Shown: positions 1 to 7,884 of the stretch, in pieces
How the letters are laid out: each line of letters starts with the position of its first letter
Numbering within the stretch: position 1 is the stretch's first letter
Source of the DNA: Neoakkermansia glycaniphila
Lineage (GTDB): Bacteria > Verrucomicrobiota > Verrucomicrobiia > Verrucomicrobiales > Akkermansiaceae
Length of the DNA stretch: 64,000 nt
Assembly (NCBI RefSeq): GCF_001683795.1
Contig: NZ_LIGX01000023.1
Coordinates: forward strand, 19,161 to 83,160
Direction of reading: 5' to 3'
The notes under the pieces: generated by a model
The model's database searches: none
What the model was told of the DNA's origin: nothing
What the model saw: only the letters and a program-made list of their open reading frames with translations
Translations under genes and position numbers: made by a program

Positions 1-25
1 CCTCCATCCATGCCTGAAATTCCAC

Positions 26-54
26 TTTACAACAAAAACGCACGGGCGCATACT
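26..54 (+). promoter_or_regulatory. Predicted promoter of hemB
   Basis: A sigma70-like pair is visible: TTTACA at 26-31, a 17-nt spacer, and CATACT at 49-54. The -10 box ends only 7 nt before the hemB ATG at 62, so the transcript is predicted to begin at or next to the start codon. No Shine-Dalgarno sequence precedes the ATG, which fits a leaderless message. The assignment is by eye. Confidence 0.55.
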
Positions 55-61
55 CCCTTCC

Positions 62-1057
62 ATGTTCCACCTTCCGATCCGTCCACGCCGCAACCGCAAA
101 AGCGAAGGCATCCGAGGCCTCATCCGCGAAACATCCCTCAGCGCAGCAAACCTCATCTACCCCATGTTCGTCCAGGAAGGCACGGAAAACACACCCATCT
201 CCAGCCTCCCCGGCTGCACCCGATGGAGCGTCGCAGGACTCGTCGAAGAATGCCGGCGGCTCATCGACCTCGGCATCACCACCGTCGACCTCTTCGCCGT
301 CGTCCCCGACGACAAAAAAACACCCACGGCCGACGAAGCATGGAACCCGGACGGCATCATCCCCCAGGCCATCAACGCCCTCAAAAACGCCCTGCCCGAC
401 ATCACCATCATGACCGACGTCGCGCTCGACCCCTTCAACTCCGACGGCCACGACGGCATCGTCGAATTCCGGCCGGATGGCACCTACGAAATCCTCAACG
501 ACGAAACCATCGAAATCCTCTGCCGGCAGGCCCTCTGCCATGCCGATGCCGGGGCGGACATCATCTCCCCCAGCGACATGATGGACGGCCGCGTCGCCGC
601 CATCCGCGCCACCCTCGACAGCGAAGCCCTCGACAACGTCTCCATCCTCGCCTACACCGCCAAATACGCCAGCGCCCTTTACGGACCCTTCCGGGGAGCC
701 CTCGAAAGCTCGCCCAAAACCGGAGACAAAAAAACATACCAGATGGACCCCGCCAACATCCGCGAAGCCCTTCGTGAAGCCGACCTCGACATCAACGAAG
801 GCGCGGACATGCTCATGGTCAAACCCGCCACCCTCTACCTCGACGTCATCGCCGCCATGCGTGCCCACTGCAGCCTCCCCATCGCCGCCTACCACGTCAG
901 CGGGGAATACCTCATGCTCAAATCCGCAGCCGCCTCCGGCTGGATCGACGAACGCAGCGCCACCCTCGAAACCCTCCTCTCCATCCGCCGCGCCGGAGCG
1001 GACATGATCCTCACCTACGCCGCGCCCCAGGCGGCCCAATGGCTCCGGGAACAATAA
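62..1057 (+). CDS. hemB: Delta-aminolevulinic acid dehydratase (porphobilinogen synthase)
   Basis: This cytoplasmic enzyme condenses two 5-aminolevulinate molecules into porphobilinogen in tetrapyrrole (heme and cobamide) synthesis. The 331-residue length is normal for the family. Both active-site lysines are in recognisable contexts: the Schiff-base segment around AYTAKYASALYGPFR and the second around MLMVKPATLYLDV. The metal-site region reads DVALDPFNSDGHDG, with aspartates in place of the cysteine cluster of zinc enzymes. By family knowledge this points to a Mg/K-dependent type. The ATG at 62 is preferred because MFHLPIRPRRNRKSEGIR matches the usual N terminus and because a promoter sits directly upstream. 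A transporter gene follows after 15 nt and may be co-transcribed. Confidence 0.97.
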   Translation: MFHLPIRPRRNRKSEGIRGLIRETSLSAANLIYPMFVQEGTENTPISSLPGCTRWSVAGLVEECRRLIDLGITTVDLFAVVPDDKKTPTADEAWNPDGIIPQAINALKNALPDITIMTDVALDPFNSDGHDGIVEFRPDGTYEILNDETIEILCRQALCHADAGADIISPSDMMDGRVAAIRATLDSEALDNVSILAYTAKYASALYGPFRGALESSPKTGDKKTYQMDPANIREALREADLDINEGADMLMVKPATLYLDVIAAMRAHCSLPIAAYHVSGEYLMLKSAAASGWIDERSATLETLLSIRRAGADMILTYAAPQAAQWLREQ

Positions 1058-1072
1058 CGGAACTCCCGCCGC

Positions 1073-1984
1073 ATGAACCCCTCCGCCATACGAACGGGCG
1101 CCCTCGTCATCGCCTTCGTCATCGGGGGGCTATTCCCCTCCCTGAGCAGCCTCGACTACCTGCTCCAGTGGAACATCATCCTCATGCTCGGCATCACCTT
1201 CCTCGGACTCCAACTACCCAAACTCAAACCCAACCGACTCCACCTCCTGCTCATAGCCGCCAACATCCTTCTGGGCGTTGCCGCATGGGGCATCCTGAAA
1301 CTATTCGGAGAACCCGTCTGGGCGGAAGCCGCCTTCTTCTGCGGCATCGCACCCATGGCCGCCTCGGCACCCGTCATCGTCAAACTCATGAAGGGCAACG
1401 TCGAATTCTGCGTCACCGCCCTCGTCCTCAGCCAGCTTGCCATCACCGCAGCACTCCCCCTCCTCATGCCACTCGTCATCGGCAACGTACACGAAGGCTT
1501 CTTCTTCGACATCGCCGGGCGCGTCACCTCACTCCTCATCCTCCCGGCCCTTGCCGCGCTTGCCATCCGGCGCCTCTACCCCGCCAGCCGCCAGTGGTCG
1601 AACCGCCTCGCGGACGTCTCCTTCGCCCTCTGGATATTCTCCCTCATCCTCATCGCCGCACGGGCCGTCTCCACCATCAGCGCCATCCACATCCCGTGGC
1701 AGGCCATGGCTCCTGTCGCCACCATCTCCTTCATCGTCTGCGCGGCGGGCTTCCTACTCGGCTACCGCATCGGCTACCCGCACTACAAACGCGAATGCTC
1801 CCAGGCCCTCGGACAGAAAAATACCATCATCACCATCTACCTCGCCATGACCTATGCGGACAACACCCTCGTCTTCCTCGGCCCCGTCTTCTACGTCATC
1901 TACCACAACCTCTTCAACGCACTGCAAATGCACCTCTACTACCGGAGTACCACCTTGTCACAGCCAGACACCCGGCCACACTGA
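1073..1984 (+). CDS. Bile acid:sodium symporter (BASS) family membrane transporter
   Basis: This is a 303-residue integral membrane protein made almost entirely of hydrophobic segments, about nine or ten helices by eye, with short polar loops. Two features match the BASS superfamily of sodium-coupled organic anion carriers: the segment AAFFCGIAPMAASAPVIVKL in the first half, and the late RECSQALGQKNT segment, which resembles the conserved E-x-G-x-QN sodium-site region. The substrate cannot be read from sequence; bile acids, pantoate, pyruvate and other organic anions are all known in the family. It lies 15 nt after hemB and probably shares its transcript. It converges on a TetR-type regulator with only about 10 nt between the stops, and no hairpin terminator is visible there. 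Confidence 0.85.
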   Translation: MNPSAIRTGALVIAFVIGGLFPSLSSLDYLLQWNIILMLGITFLGLQLPKLKPNRLHLLLIAANILLGVAAWGILKLFGEPVWAEAAFFCGIAPMAASAPVIVKLMKGNVEFCVTALVLSQLAITAALPLLMPLVIGNVHEGFFFDIAGRVTSLLILPALAALAIRRLYPASRQWSNRLADVSFALWIFSLILIAARAVSTISAIHIPWQAMAPVATISFIVCAAGFLLGYRIGYPHYKRECSQALGQKNTIITIYLAMTYADNTLVFLGPVFYVIYHNLFNALQMHLYYRSTTLSQPDTRPH

Positions 1985-1994
1985 CGGCAACCTG

Positions 1995-2639
1995 TCACAC
2001 CCTGTCGTAAGACCGCATCAGCAGCACGGCATCCTCGGCCAGCCGTTGCAGAGCAGCCACCTTATTGCTCACCGCAGGCAGCGACCACAGATTCGTCTCA
2101 TTGTGCGCCACGATATTGAAATACATCCCGCGCAGCATCGTCAGGCACCACAGCCAATCGCCATCCGCCATCCCCGGGAAAAACGCCCGCATTGCCTCAT
2201 GCCACTCGCGGATCGCATACGAAAAATGGGACTCGTACACATCCCGCGTCAACTCCGGACTCTCATACCCCATCTTATTCAGAAAACAAAGCACCTGCCC
2301 GCCTGACACCACGGAATCATCCCTCCACCCCGTCAACGGAGCAGCCATCCACGAAAACACGATCTTCCCGGCCTCGCCCGACGCCTTCGCCTCAGCCAAA
2401 GCCTCCAGGCAAACCTCATTATACTGCTCCGACACGAACGCCAGCGTATCGCGGTACAAATCCGACTTATGCCCGAAATGGTACCGGATCAGCCCGATCG
2501 AAGCATCCGCCGCCGTCGCGATATCCCGAATCGTCGCTCCCTCGTAACCCCGCCGCGTAAAATCCTCCACAGCCGCCCGCATAATCGCCCCCTTCGACAC
2601 CTCGGACTTTGAAACCTTCCTCTCCTGCGGCCTGCTCAT
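1995..2639 (-). CDS. TetR/AcrR family transcriptional regulator
   Basis: This is a 214-residue one-component regulator. Residues about 10-60 form the TetR helix-turn-helix: an AAVEDFTRRGYEGATIRDIA stretch, then ASIGLIRYHFGHKSDLYRDTL, where the Y-H-F-x-x-K-x-x-L recognition helix is typical. The rest is an all-helical ligand and dimerisation domain unlike others I recognise. An in-frame frame extends 24 codons further upstream, but MSRPQERKVSK is the better start because the helix-turn-helix then begins at the usual distance. The gene is divergent from a small secreted protein and convergent with the BASS transporter. Either could be a target, and the ligand is unknown. Confidence 0.88.
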   Translation of the reverse strand: MSRPQERKVSKSEVSKGAIMRAAVEDFTRRGYEGATIRDIATAADASIGLIRYHFGHKSDLYRDTLAFVSEQYNEVCLEALAEAKASGEAGKIVFSWMAAPLTGWRDDSVVSGGQVLCFLNKMGYESPELTRDVYESHFSYAIREWHEAMRAFFPGMADGDWLWCLTMLRGMYFNIVAHNETNLWSLPAVSNKVAALQRLAEDAVLLMRSYDRV

Positions 2640-2765
2640 ACCCCACTTTATACGGAGAAGCCCGCAGCGTGTCAAGACACAAAGGCACCCCCCAACCCGC
2701 CTCCCCACCATGCCGGCAAAAAATAATTGAACGCCCGACCGTCAAACACCGTCTACTCCTCCGGC

Positions 2766-3116
2766 ATGAAAACCTCAACAAAACACACCCTTGCCCTGCT
2801 CGCCTGCCTCATCTCCGCCGATCTTGCGGTCGGCGCGGTTCCTCCTGCCCGCATCGGCGGCACCACAGACCGCACAGGAGGCATATCCGGCATCGGAAGC
2901 AAACCCGCAACCTCCGCCCCGGCAGCCCCATCTGCAACCACGCAGCGCACCATCCACCGCGACCCGTCCGGACAACCCGTCGGCACATCCGTCCATCGCA
3001 ACGGACGTACCGAATACACCCGCCCCGACGGCCGCCCGGCAGGCGCAGTACGGGACGGCTCCGGCGCATCCCGCCCCGTACCGGGCACCACCCCACCGCC
3101 ACTGCGAGGCAAATAA
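2766..3116 (+). CDS. Small secreted Pro/Thr/Gly-rich protein of unknown function
   Basis: The 116-residue protein starts with a clear Sec signal peptide (MKTSTKHTLALLACLISADL, cleavage probably after AVGA). The mature part is low complexity, rich in Pro, Thr, Gly, Ser and Arg. It contains a short segment of the type DPSGQPVGTSVHRNGRTEYTRPDG that looks like a pair of beta-hairpin repeats ('G-x-P-x-G' turns). No catalytic motif is visible and I do not recognise the family. An upstream in-frame ATG exists, but the signal peptide fixes the start used here. The protein is probably periplasmic or surface-exposed. It lies between the divergent TetR gene and metG, which has its own promoter. Confidence 0.6.
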   Translation: MKTSTKHTLALLACLISADLAVGAVPPARIGGTTDRTGGISGIGSKPATSAPAAPSATTQRTIHRDPSGQPVGTSVHRNGRTEYTRPDGRPAGAVRDGSGASRPVPGTTPPPLRGK

Positions 3117-3186
3117 CGAAAGCTACCGCACCTCCCTGCTCCGCGCCTCCCCATACGCAAACAGGCGCAGCGGTCTGAATTTGCCA

Positions 3187-3215
3187 TTGCACAGCATCCG
3201 CGGTTGCAGTACAAT
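3187..3215 (+). promoter_or_regulatory. Predicted promoter of metG
   Basis: TTGCAC at 3187-3192 and TACAAT at 3210-3215 are separated by exactly 17 nt. The -10 box ends 9 nt before the metG ATG at 3225, so the expected transcription start is within about 2-4 nt of the start codon. No ribosome binding site is present upstream, consistent with an almost leaderless mRNA. Confidence 0.65.
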
Positions 3216-3224
3216 CGTGCCGAC

Positions 3225-4817
3225 ATGTACTACATCACAACAGCGATCGATTACACGAACGGAAAACCCCACATCGGGCACGCCTACGAAAAAGTCCTCG
3301 CGGACGTCCTCGCACGCTGGCACCGCATGATGGGCGAAGAAGTCTACTTCCTCACCGGCGTGGATCAGCATGGGCAGAAAGTCCAGAAATCCGCTGAAAA
3401 AGAAGGCATCGAACCTCAGGAGTACACCGACAACGTCACCCGCAAATTCCTCGCCCTCTGGGAACGGCTCAACATCTCCTACGACGGATGGGCCTCCACC
3501 ACCGACCCGCGCCACAAAACCTGCGTCCAGAAAATCCTCATCGACCTGCACGACAAAGGCCTCCTCTACAAAAAATCATACAAAGGCATCTACTCCGTCC
3601 GTCAGGAACAATTCCTCACCGACAAAGAACGAGGAGAAGACGGCCAGTTCGGCCCGGAATGGGGCGAAGTCATCGAAATCGAAGAAGAAAACTGGTACTT
3701 CAAACTCACCGAACAGGCCCAGTGGCTCAAAAACTTCATCACCTCCAGCGACACCTTCGTCCAGCCAGCCGACAAAAAAGTGCAGCTGCTCAACGCCGTC
3801 GACCAGGCCTTTGAATGGGACCTCTGCATCTCGCGCCCGAAAAACCGCCTCTCATGGGGCATCGAACTGCCCTTCGACCCGGAATTCGTGACCTACGTCT
3901 GGTTCGACGCCCTCATCAACTACATCTCCTTCGCCGGCTACCTCGCCGAAGAAGGCAGCGGCCTCCCGAACTTCGCCAAACTCTGGCCCGCAGGCTGCGA
4001 AATCATCGGCAAAGACATCCTCGTCCCTGCCCACGGCATCTACTGGCCCGCCATGCTCCATGCCATCGGCTTCCCGGACGAAGCCATGCCCTCCCTCCTC
4101 GTCCACGGCTGGTGGAACATCAACAACGAAAAAATGTCCAAATCCATCGGCAACGTCGTCGACCCCAACGACCTCGTCAACGCCTTCGGCGCGGAAGCCG
4201 TCCGCTACTACCTCGTACGCGACATCACCACAGGCAAAGACGCCAACTTCGACGCCGACCGCCTCAAAATGATCTACAACACCGAACTGGCCAACGACCT
4301 CGGCAACCTCTGCAACCGCTCGCTCAACATGTGCCTGCGCTACTGTGAAGGCACCCTCCCCGCAGCTGCCGGAGACGACGAAGCATCCGCCGCCCTGCGC
4401 GAATCGCTCGCTGCCGCCGAACGTAAATTCATCGACCTGATGAACGGCAACGACGTCTCCGAAGCCCTCGCCGCCCTCAATGCCCATGTCGGAGCCTGCA
4501 ACGGCTACATCGAACAAAAACAGCCATGGGCACTCGCCAAGGACCCGGAAAAATCGGAAGAACTGGCCCGCGTCCTCCGCCACCTGCTCGAAAGCTGCGC
4601 CCACATCGGCTACCTCCTCGCCTGCGTCCTCCCGGATGCCAGCGCCCGCATCCTCGACCAGCTTCAGGCCACCGAACTCTTCGCAGCCCTCACACCGGCC
4701 ACCCTGCAATGGGACATCCTGCCCGCAGGCCACACCATACAGGCGCCCAGCCCCATCTTCCCCCGCATCCTTTCGGAAGAAGAAAAGGCCAAACTGGCAG
4801 CCAAAGCCAAAAAATAA
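3225..4817 (+). CDS. metG: Methionyl-tRNA synthetase
   Basis: This class I aminoacyl-tRNA synthetase charges tRNA-Met in the cytoplasm. The HIGH-type signature is seen early (PHIGHAYEKV) and the KMSKS loop as EKMSKSIGNVVDPNDLV around residue 300. The insert between them has no Cys pairs, so this is a short form without a bound zinc knuckle. At 530 residues it ends after the anticodon-binding helical domain and lacks the C-terminal EMAP/Trbp-like dimerisation domain found in longer MetG proteins. A slightly longer in-frame start exists 21 nt upstream. MYYITTAIDYTNG is the standard N terminus and sits right behind the -10 box, so it is chosen here. A strong bidirectional hairpin follows. Confidence 0.97.
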   Translation: MYYITTAIDYTNGKPHIGHAYEKVLADVLARWHRMMGEEVYFLTGVDQHGQKVQKSAEKEGIEPQEYTDNVTRKFLALWERLNISYDGWASTTDPRHKTCVQKILIDLHDKGLLYKKSYKGIYSVRQEQFLTDKERGEDGQFGPEWGEVIEIEEENWYFKLTEQAQWLKNFITSSDTFVQPADKKVQLLNAVDQAFEWDLCISRPKNRLSWGIELPFDPEFVTYVWFDALINYISFAGYLAEEGSGLPNFAKLWPAGCEIIGKDILVPAHGIYWPAMLHAIGFPDEAMPSLLVHGWWNINNEKMSKSIGNVVDPNDLVNAFGAEAVRYYLVRDITTGKDANFDADRLKMIYNTELANDLGNLCNRSLNMCLRYCEGTLPAAAGDDEASAALRESLAAAERKFIDLMNGNDVSEALAALNAHVGACNGYIEQKQPWALAKDPEKSEELARVLRHLLESCAHIGYLLACVLPDASARILDQLQATELFAALTPATLQWDILPAGHTIQAPSPIFPRILSEEEKAKLAAKAKK

Positions 4818-4846
4818 AACGGGCAACCGCCTGCAAACCTCCATCG

Positions 4847-4878
4847 AAAAACCGGGAAGCCCTCTTCCCGGTTTTTTT
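4847..4878. terminator. Bidirectional rho-independent terminator
   Basis: A 13-bp stem (4847-4859 with 4864-4876, core CCGGGAAG/CTTCCCGG) closes over a CCCT loop. It has an A-run on the left and a T-run on the right, so it can stop both metG (plus) and the converging 363-residue gene (minus), whose stop codon overlaps its edge. Confidence 0.85.
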
Positions 4879-5968
4879 ATCGCCATGTATCCAAGGCCAA
4901 TTCAGCCTCCAGCACGGGAAACATGGCGGCATAATCTTGCACCGCCCGTAGAACATCCATACGGAGCAACAATGTATCGCGCTCCGCAAGAAGCGCACTC
5001 ATCCTGTCCTTCTTCATCGCATCCGAATCCTTGATTGTCGCCAGAAACTCCAAATGCCGCTGCAACTCACCTTCCACCGCCGCCATCGACTCGCGTGTAC
5101 GCCGGGCCTGAGCCAAAAGAATCCGGCGTTGATTCTCCATCATCTTATGCTCTACCCCGCCATCATCTTTCCTGATCACGGCGGATTGCAGCCTGTGTTC
5201 CCCTCTTTTCACCAAAGCATCCGCCCGTTTCACATAAGCGGCCAATGAACCGTGCCACATGGGAGACGATGGTTCAAGACGGGCAACAACCTTCATCGCG
5301 GCTTCCAGAGATGAAATACGCCGCTCCACATGTACGCCCCTATTCTTTGCAGCAGCGATCTCCTGTTCATACCATGCCAACGCAAAGGACTCTCTATACT
5401 TGCTGCCATTCGAAGAAGCCGCGTACGCCTCCTTCAAGCGTTCGCAGACCGATAGCCATTCCCGGCACAACGCCAATTCTTCATATAAAGCCGACAGCCG
5501 AACGCAGCATGACAAAATCGGTCTTCCCAAAGCGATCTCCTGCATCATCGAACTTACCCGCTCAATAGCCTCACTGTCGGGTCGGTCCAGATTGACCATA
5601 CTCCAATAATATCGCTCCCATCCCAACAGAACATTCGATACCGGAGAAACCCGGCACCGAGGATCGCCATTCTCGACGGCAGCAGCTTGCCATGCCAGAA
5701 GAGCTCCGGGGAAAAGCTCAACTTCTTCGGCATCTACAATCTTCCGGACTTGTTGCCATGCCTTTCGCAAAACAGGTGCATCTTCCGCCATGCGAGACGC
5801 ATCATGCAATAATACAGCCAATTCCGGGATATTCTCATAGATGTCATCCATTTCATCTTCCATCTGCTCGGACGATAATGTTTGTGGCACTGCCGCCATT
5901 GCTCCGGGTTCGGCTGCAGCCACACATAGAAACATGAGCAGCCCCGACACAACGCATCTACACTTCAT
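4877..5968 (-). CDS. Secreted helical protein of unknown function
   Basis: This 363-residue protein has an N-terminal signal peptide (MKCRCVVSGLLMFLCVAAA, cleavage probably near AMA-AVP). The mature part reads as almost continuous amphipathic helix: many Leu, Ala, Glu and Arg, few Gly or Pro, and helix-forming stretches such as RRILLAQARRTRESMAAVE and KKDRMSALLAERDTLLLRM near the C terminus. It may be tetratricopeptide-like or coiled-coil, but I see no clean 34-residue periodicity. No enzymatic motif is visible and I do not recognise the family. It is followed by the terminator shared with metG. It stands alone, separated from the next minus-strand gene by that gene's own terminator. Confidence 0.65.
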   Translation of the reverse strand: MKCRCVVSGLLMFLCVAAAEPGAMAAVPQTLSSEQMEDEMDDIYENIPELAVLLHDASRMAEDAPVLRKAWQQVRKIVDAEEVELFPGALLAWQAAAVENGDPRCRVSPVSNVLLGWERYYWSMVNLDRPDSEAIERVSSMMQEIALGRPILSCCVRLSALYEELALCREWLSVCERLKEAYAASSNGSKYRESFALAWYEQEIAAAKNRGVHVERRISSLEAAMKVVARLEPSSPMWHGSLAAYVKRADALVKRGEHRLQSAVIRKDDGGVEHKMMENQRRILLAQARRTRESMAAVEGELQRHLEFLATIKDSDAMKKDRMSALLAERDTLLLRMDVLRAVQDYAAMFPVLEAELALDTWR

Positions 5969-6013
5969 GCCGAATATTCTCTCATCGATTGTTCCTTACC
6001 GCAAGAAGGAAAC

Positions 6014-6041
6014 AAAAAAGGACAGCCTCGCGACTGCCCTT
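6014..6041 (-). terminator. Terminator after the 574-residue gene
   Basis: On the minus strand the sequence reads AAGGGCAG, an 8-nt loop, CTGTCCTT and then a T-run. The stem is 8 bp with one G-U pair. It lies just downstream of the 574-residue gene's stop. Confidence 0.7.
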
Positions 6042-6065
6042 TTAAGAAAAAACAATAGCTATCGA

Positions 6066-7790
6066 TCAGCCCTTGGACTCCTCATCACTGGAAGAAACTT
6101 CCACTTCTGCGGGCTCCACAGGCTGTTCTGCCGGAACTTCCGCCTCCTGAGCAACAGGAGCAGGTTCGTCTTCAGCTTCGAGCTCAGACACCTCGACCGC
6201 CTGCTCATCGGCAGCGGCTTCAGCCTGCACGGGAGCTTCCTCCTCAGCAGCCTGTTCGGCCTTCGGTTCGGCAGCCTTTGCTTCCTTGGACTGAGCGGAC
6301 GTCTTTCTGGAACCCTGCTTTTTCTTCCTGGAAGAAGCGGGCTTCTCCTTCTGCTGCTGATCCCTGGCAGCATCATTCTTCGGATTCCAGACCGTATTGT
6401 CGTTCATCACCAGAATAAAACCCTGCTCCATCAGCCAAATCATATCCGCAACAAAGGGATCATGAGCGGCGGCAGCCTGTTCCTTGGCCTCCGCATCGGC
6501 ATCTTCACCCGGCACGGCGACGCCTGACAGGGATGCAAGAAGCTTGTCAACCGTCTGTCCGGAATTTTCCTTCACCCAGCTGGCAATAGCCATCATGCGA
6601 TCGGCCAGCACGGTACCTTCCGGAATGCACTTGGGGCGGCTCGGCCCGGTGTAATGGCCGCCGCTCCACTTGTAAATGGGCATATGATGGCGAGCCATGC
6701 CGTGGCAGAGATTCGGAATCAGCATCTGCGGGAATTTGCGCGTCTTATCCGACAGAATCGCCAGATGCGCACCCAGTCCCGGAGCCAGCAGGCGGCGGGG
6801 AGTCGCACCGTTTACAAACACCTTATCCACCACTTCATACACTTCGTCGAAATGGAAGTCGCAGAAATCCTTTTCTACGGCCTTTTCGTCCGCAAGCACC
6901 GTCTCCGCCGCACCTTCGCGCTTCGGCTTCCAAACGGTCTTCTTCGTCGCCTGTTCCAGCCAGGCCGCCACCACTTCGTCACCTTTCTCAATCACGATGC
7001 GGCTGCGGTACTTCTCGAACGGCATATTGGAAAACTTGCTGCGGTGCAAAGCCATTACGGCAGATTGGTAGCCATGCCAGTTCACAGGGCCGATCAACTG
7101 GCCGGAAAAACCGCACTTGGCAATCGCCGAAAACACGCCCTTCGGAGCTTCCACCGTCTCATCCACGGCTTCATACAACTCGTCGAACCATGGAGACTGC
7201 CACAAATAGGCCACGCTCTCCTCTTTTTCGATCCAGCAGGCGCCGTCGCCCTTCTTGGAATGAATGAGTTCCGGGCCGCCTTCCTGCTTCATGAACACGA
7301 GGTCGAACCTCTCCTTGGCACCCATCACCACCTTGGCCATCTCCAGCAGGGAAACGGCACGCTTCTGCTTGTGAACCTCGCTGGAAAACACTGTCAGAAC
7401 ACTATCCACCGGACGCAGTTCGACACGCAAACCGGCAGTCGGTTCCGGGAGTTCGCGCACAGGGCGCATCTCGCGCGGTCCACGGTCGCCTTGCCTGCGG
7501 CCTTCGCGATTATCCCTGCCCTCACGGCGTTCCCGGTAATCCCGCTGGTCGCGGCCACGGTTATCACGGTTGAAGGGGCGGCGTTCAGAACGACGTTCTC
7601 CACCATCGGCGGATTCGCGGGAAAAACGGCGTTCACGAGCCGCCGGGCGGGCAGGCATTTCGCGTGCAGGGAAAGTTGCACCGGACGCGCCGCCGCGAGC
7701 CCATGCCGGACCGAATTGAAAATCGGTCAAAGCGGAGAGATCAAGCGGCACGTTGTTGCCACTCTTTTGAGAATGGTCCTCTTTGGTCAT
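6066..7790 (-). CDS. Charged, partly disordered protein with conserved core; unknown function
   Basis: The 574 residues fall into three parts. Residues about 1-110 are low complexity, with an Arg/Asp/Gly/Glu-rich stretch (repeats of the type DNRGRDQRDYRERREGRDNREG). Residues about 125-440 form a folded-looking core containing FNSS/VFSSEVHKQKRAVSLLEMAK, a WFDELYEAV segment and a repeat-like FDEVYEVVDKVF. The last 130 residues are Lys/Ala and then Ala/Glu rich and very acidic. No signal peptide or membrane segment is seen, so it is probably cytoplasmic. The basic-acidic RG/RD tail arrangement is typical of RNA-associated proteins, but that is inference. I recognise no named domain. It is monocistronic, with its own promoter and terminator. 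Confidence 0.7.
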   Translation of the reverse strand: MTKEDHSQKSGNNVPLDLSALTDFQFGPAWARGGASGATFPAREMPARPAARERRFSRESADGGERRSERRPFNRDNRGRDQRDYRERREGRDNREGRRQGDRGPREMRPVRELPEPTAGLRVELRPVDSVLTVFSSEVHKQKRAVSLLEMAKVVMGAKERFDLVFMKQEGGPELIHSKKGDGACWIEKEESVAYLWQSPWFDELYEAVDETVEAPKGVFSAIAKCGFSGQLIGPVNWHGYQSAVMALHRSKFSNMPFEKYRSRIVIEKGDEVVAAWLEQATKKTVWKPKREGAAETVLADEKAVEKDFCDFHFDEVYEVVDKVFVNGATPRRLLAPGLGAHLAILSDKTRKFPQMLIPNLCHGMARHHMPIYKWSGGHYTGPSRPKCIPEGTVLADRMMAIASWVKENSGQTVDKLLASLSGVAVPGEDADAEAKEQAAAAHDPFVADMIWLMEQGFILVMNDNTVWNPKNDAARDQQQKEKPASSRKKKQGSRKTSAQSKEAKAAEPKAEQAAEEEAPVQAEAAADEQAVEVSELEAEDEPAPVAQEAEVPAEQPVEPAEVEVSSSDEESKG

Positions 7791-7804
7791 AGATGTACTG
7801 GAGT

Positions 7805-7833
7805 AATTAAACGATAAACAAGAGATTTTGCAA
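7805..7833 (-). promoter_or_regulatory. Candidate promoter of the 574-residue gene
   Basis: On the minus strand, TTGCAA (7833-7828) and TTAATT (7810-7805) are spaced by 17 nt in an AT-rich gap. The start codon is about 15 nt further on. The -10 match is moderate. Confidence 0.4.
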
Positions 7834-7884
7834 TACTTTTACACCGTTACAGACGCTTTTTCATTGAAAATTTGACATTTTCTA

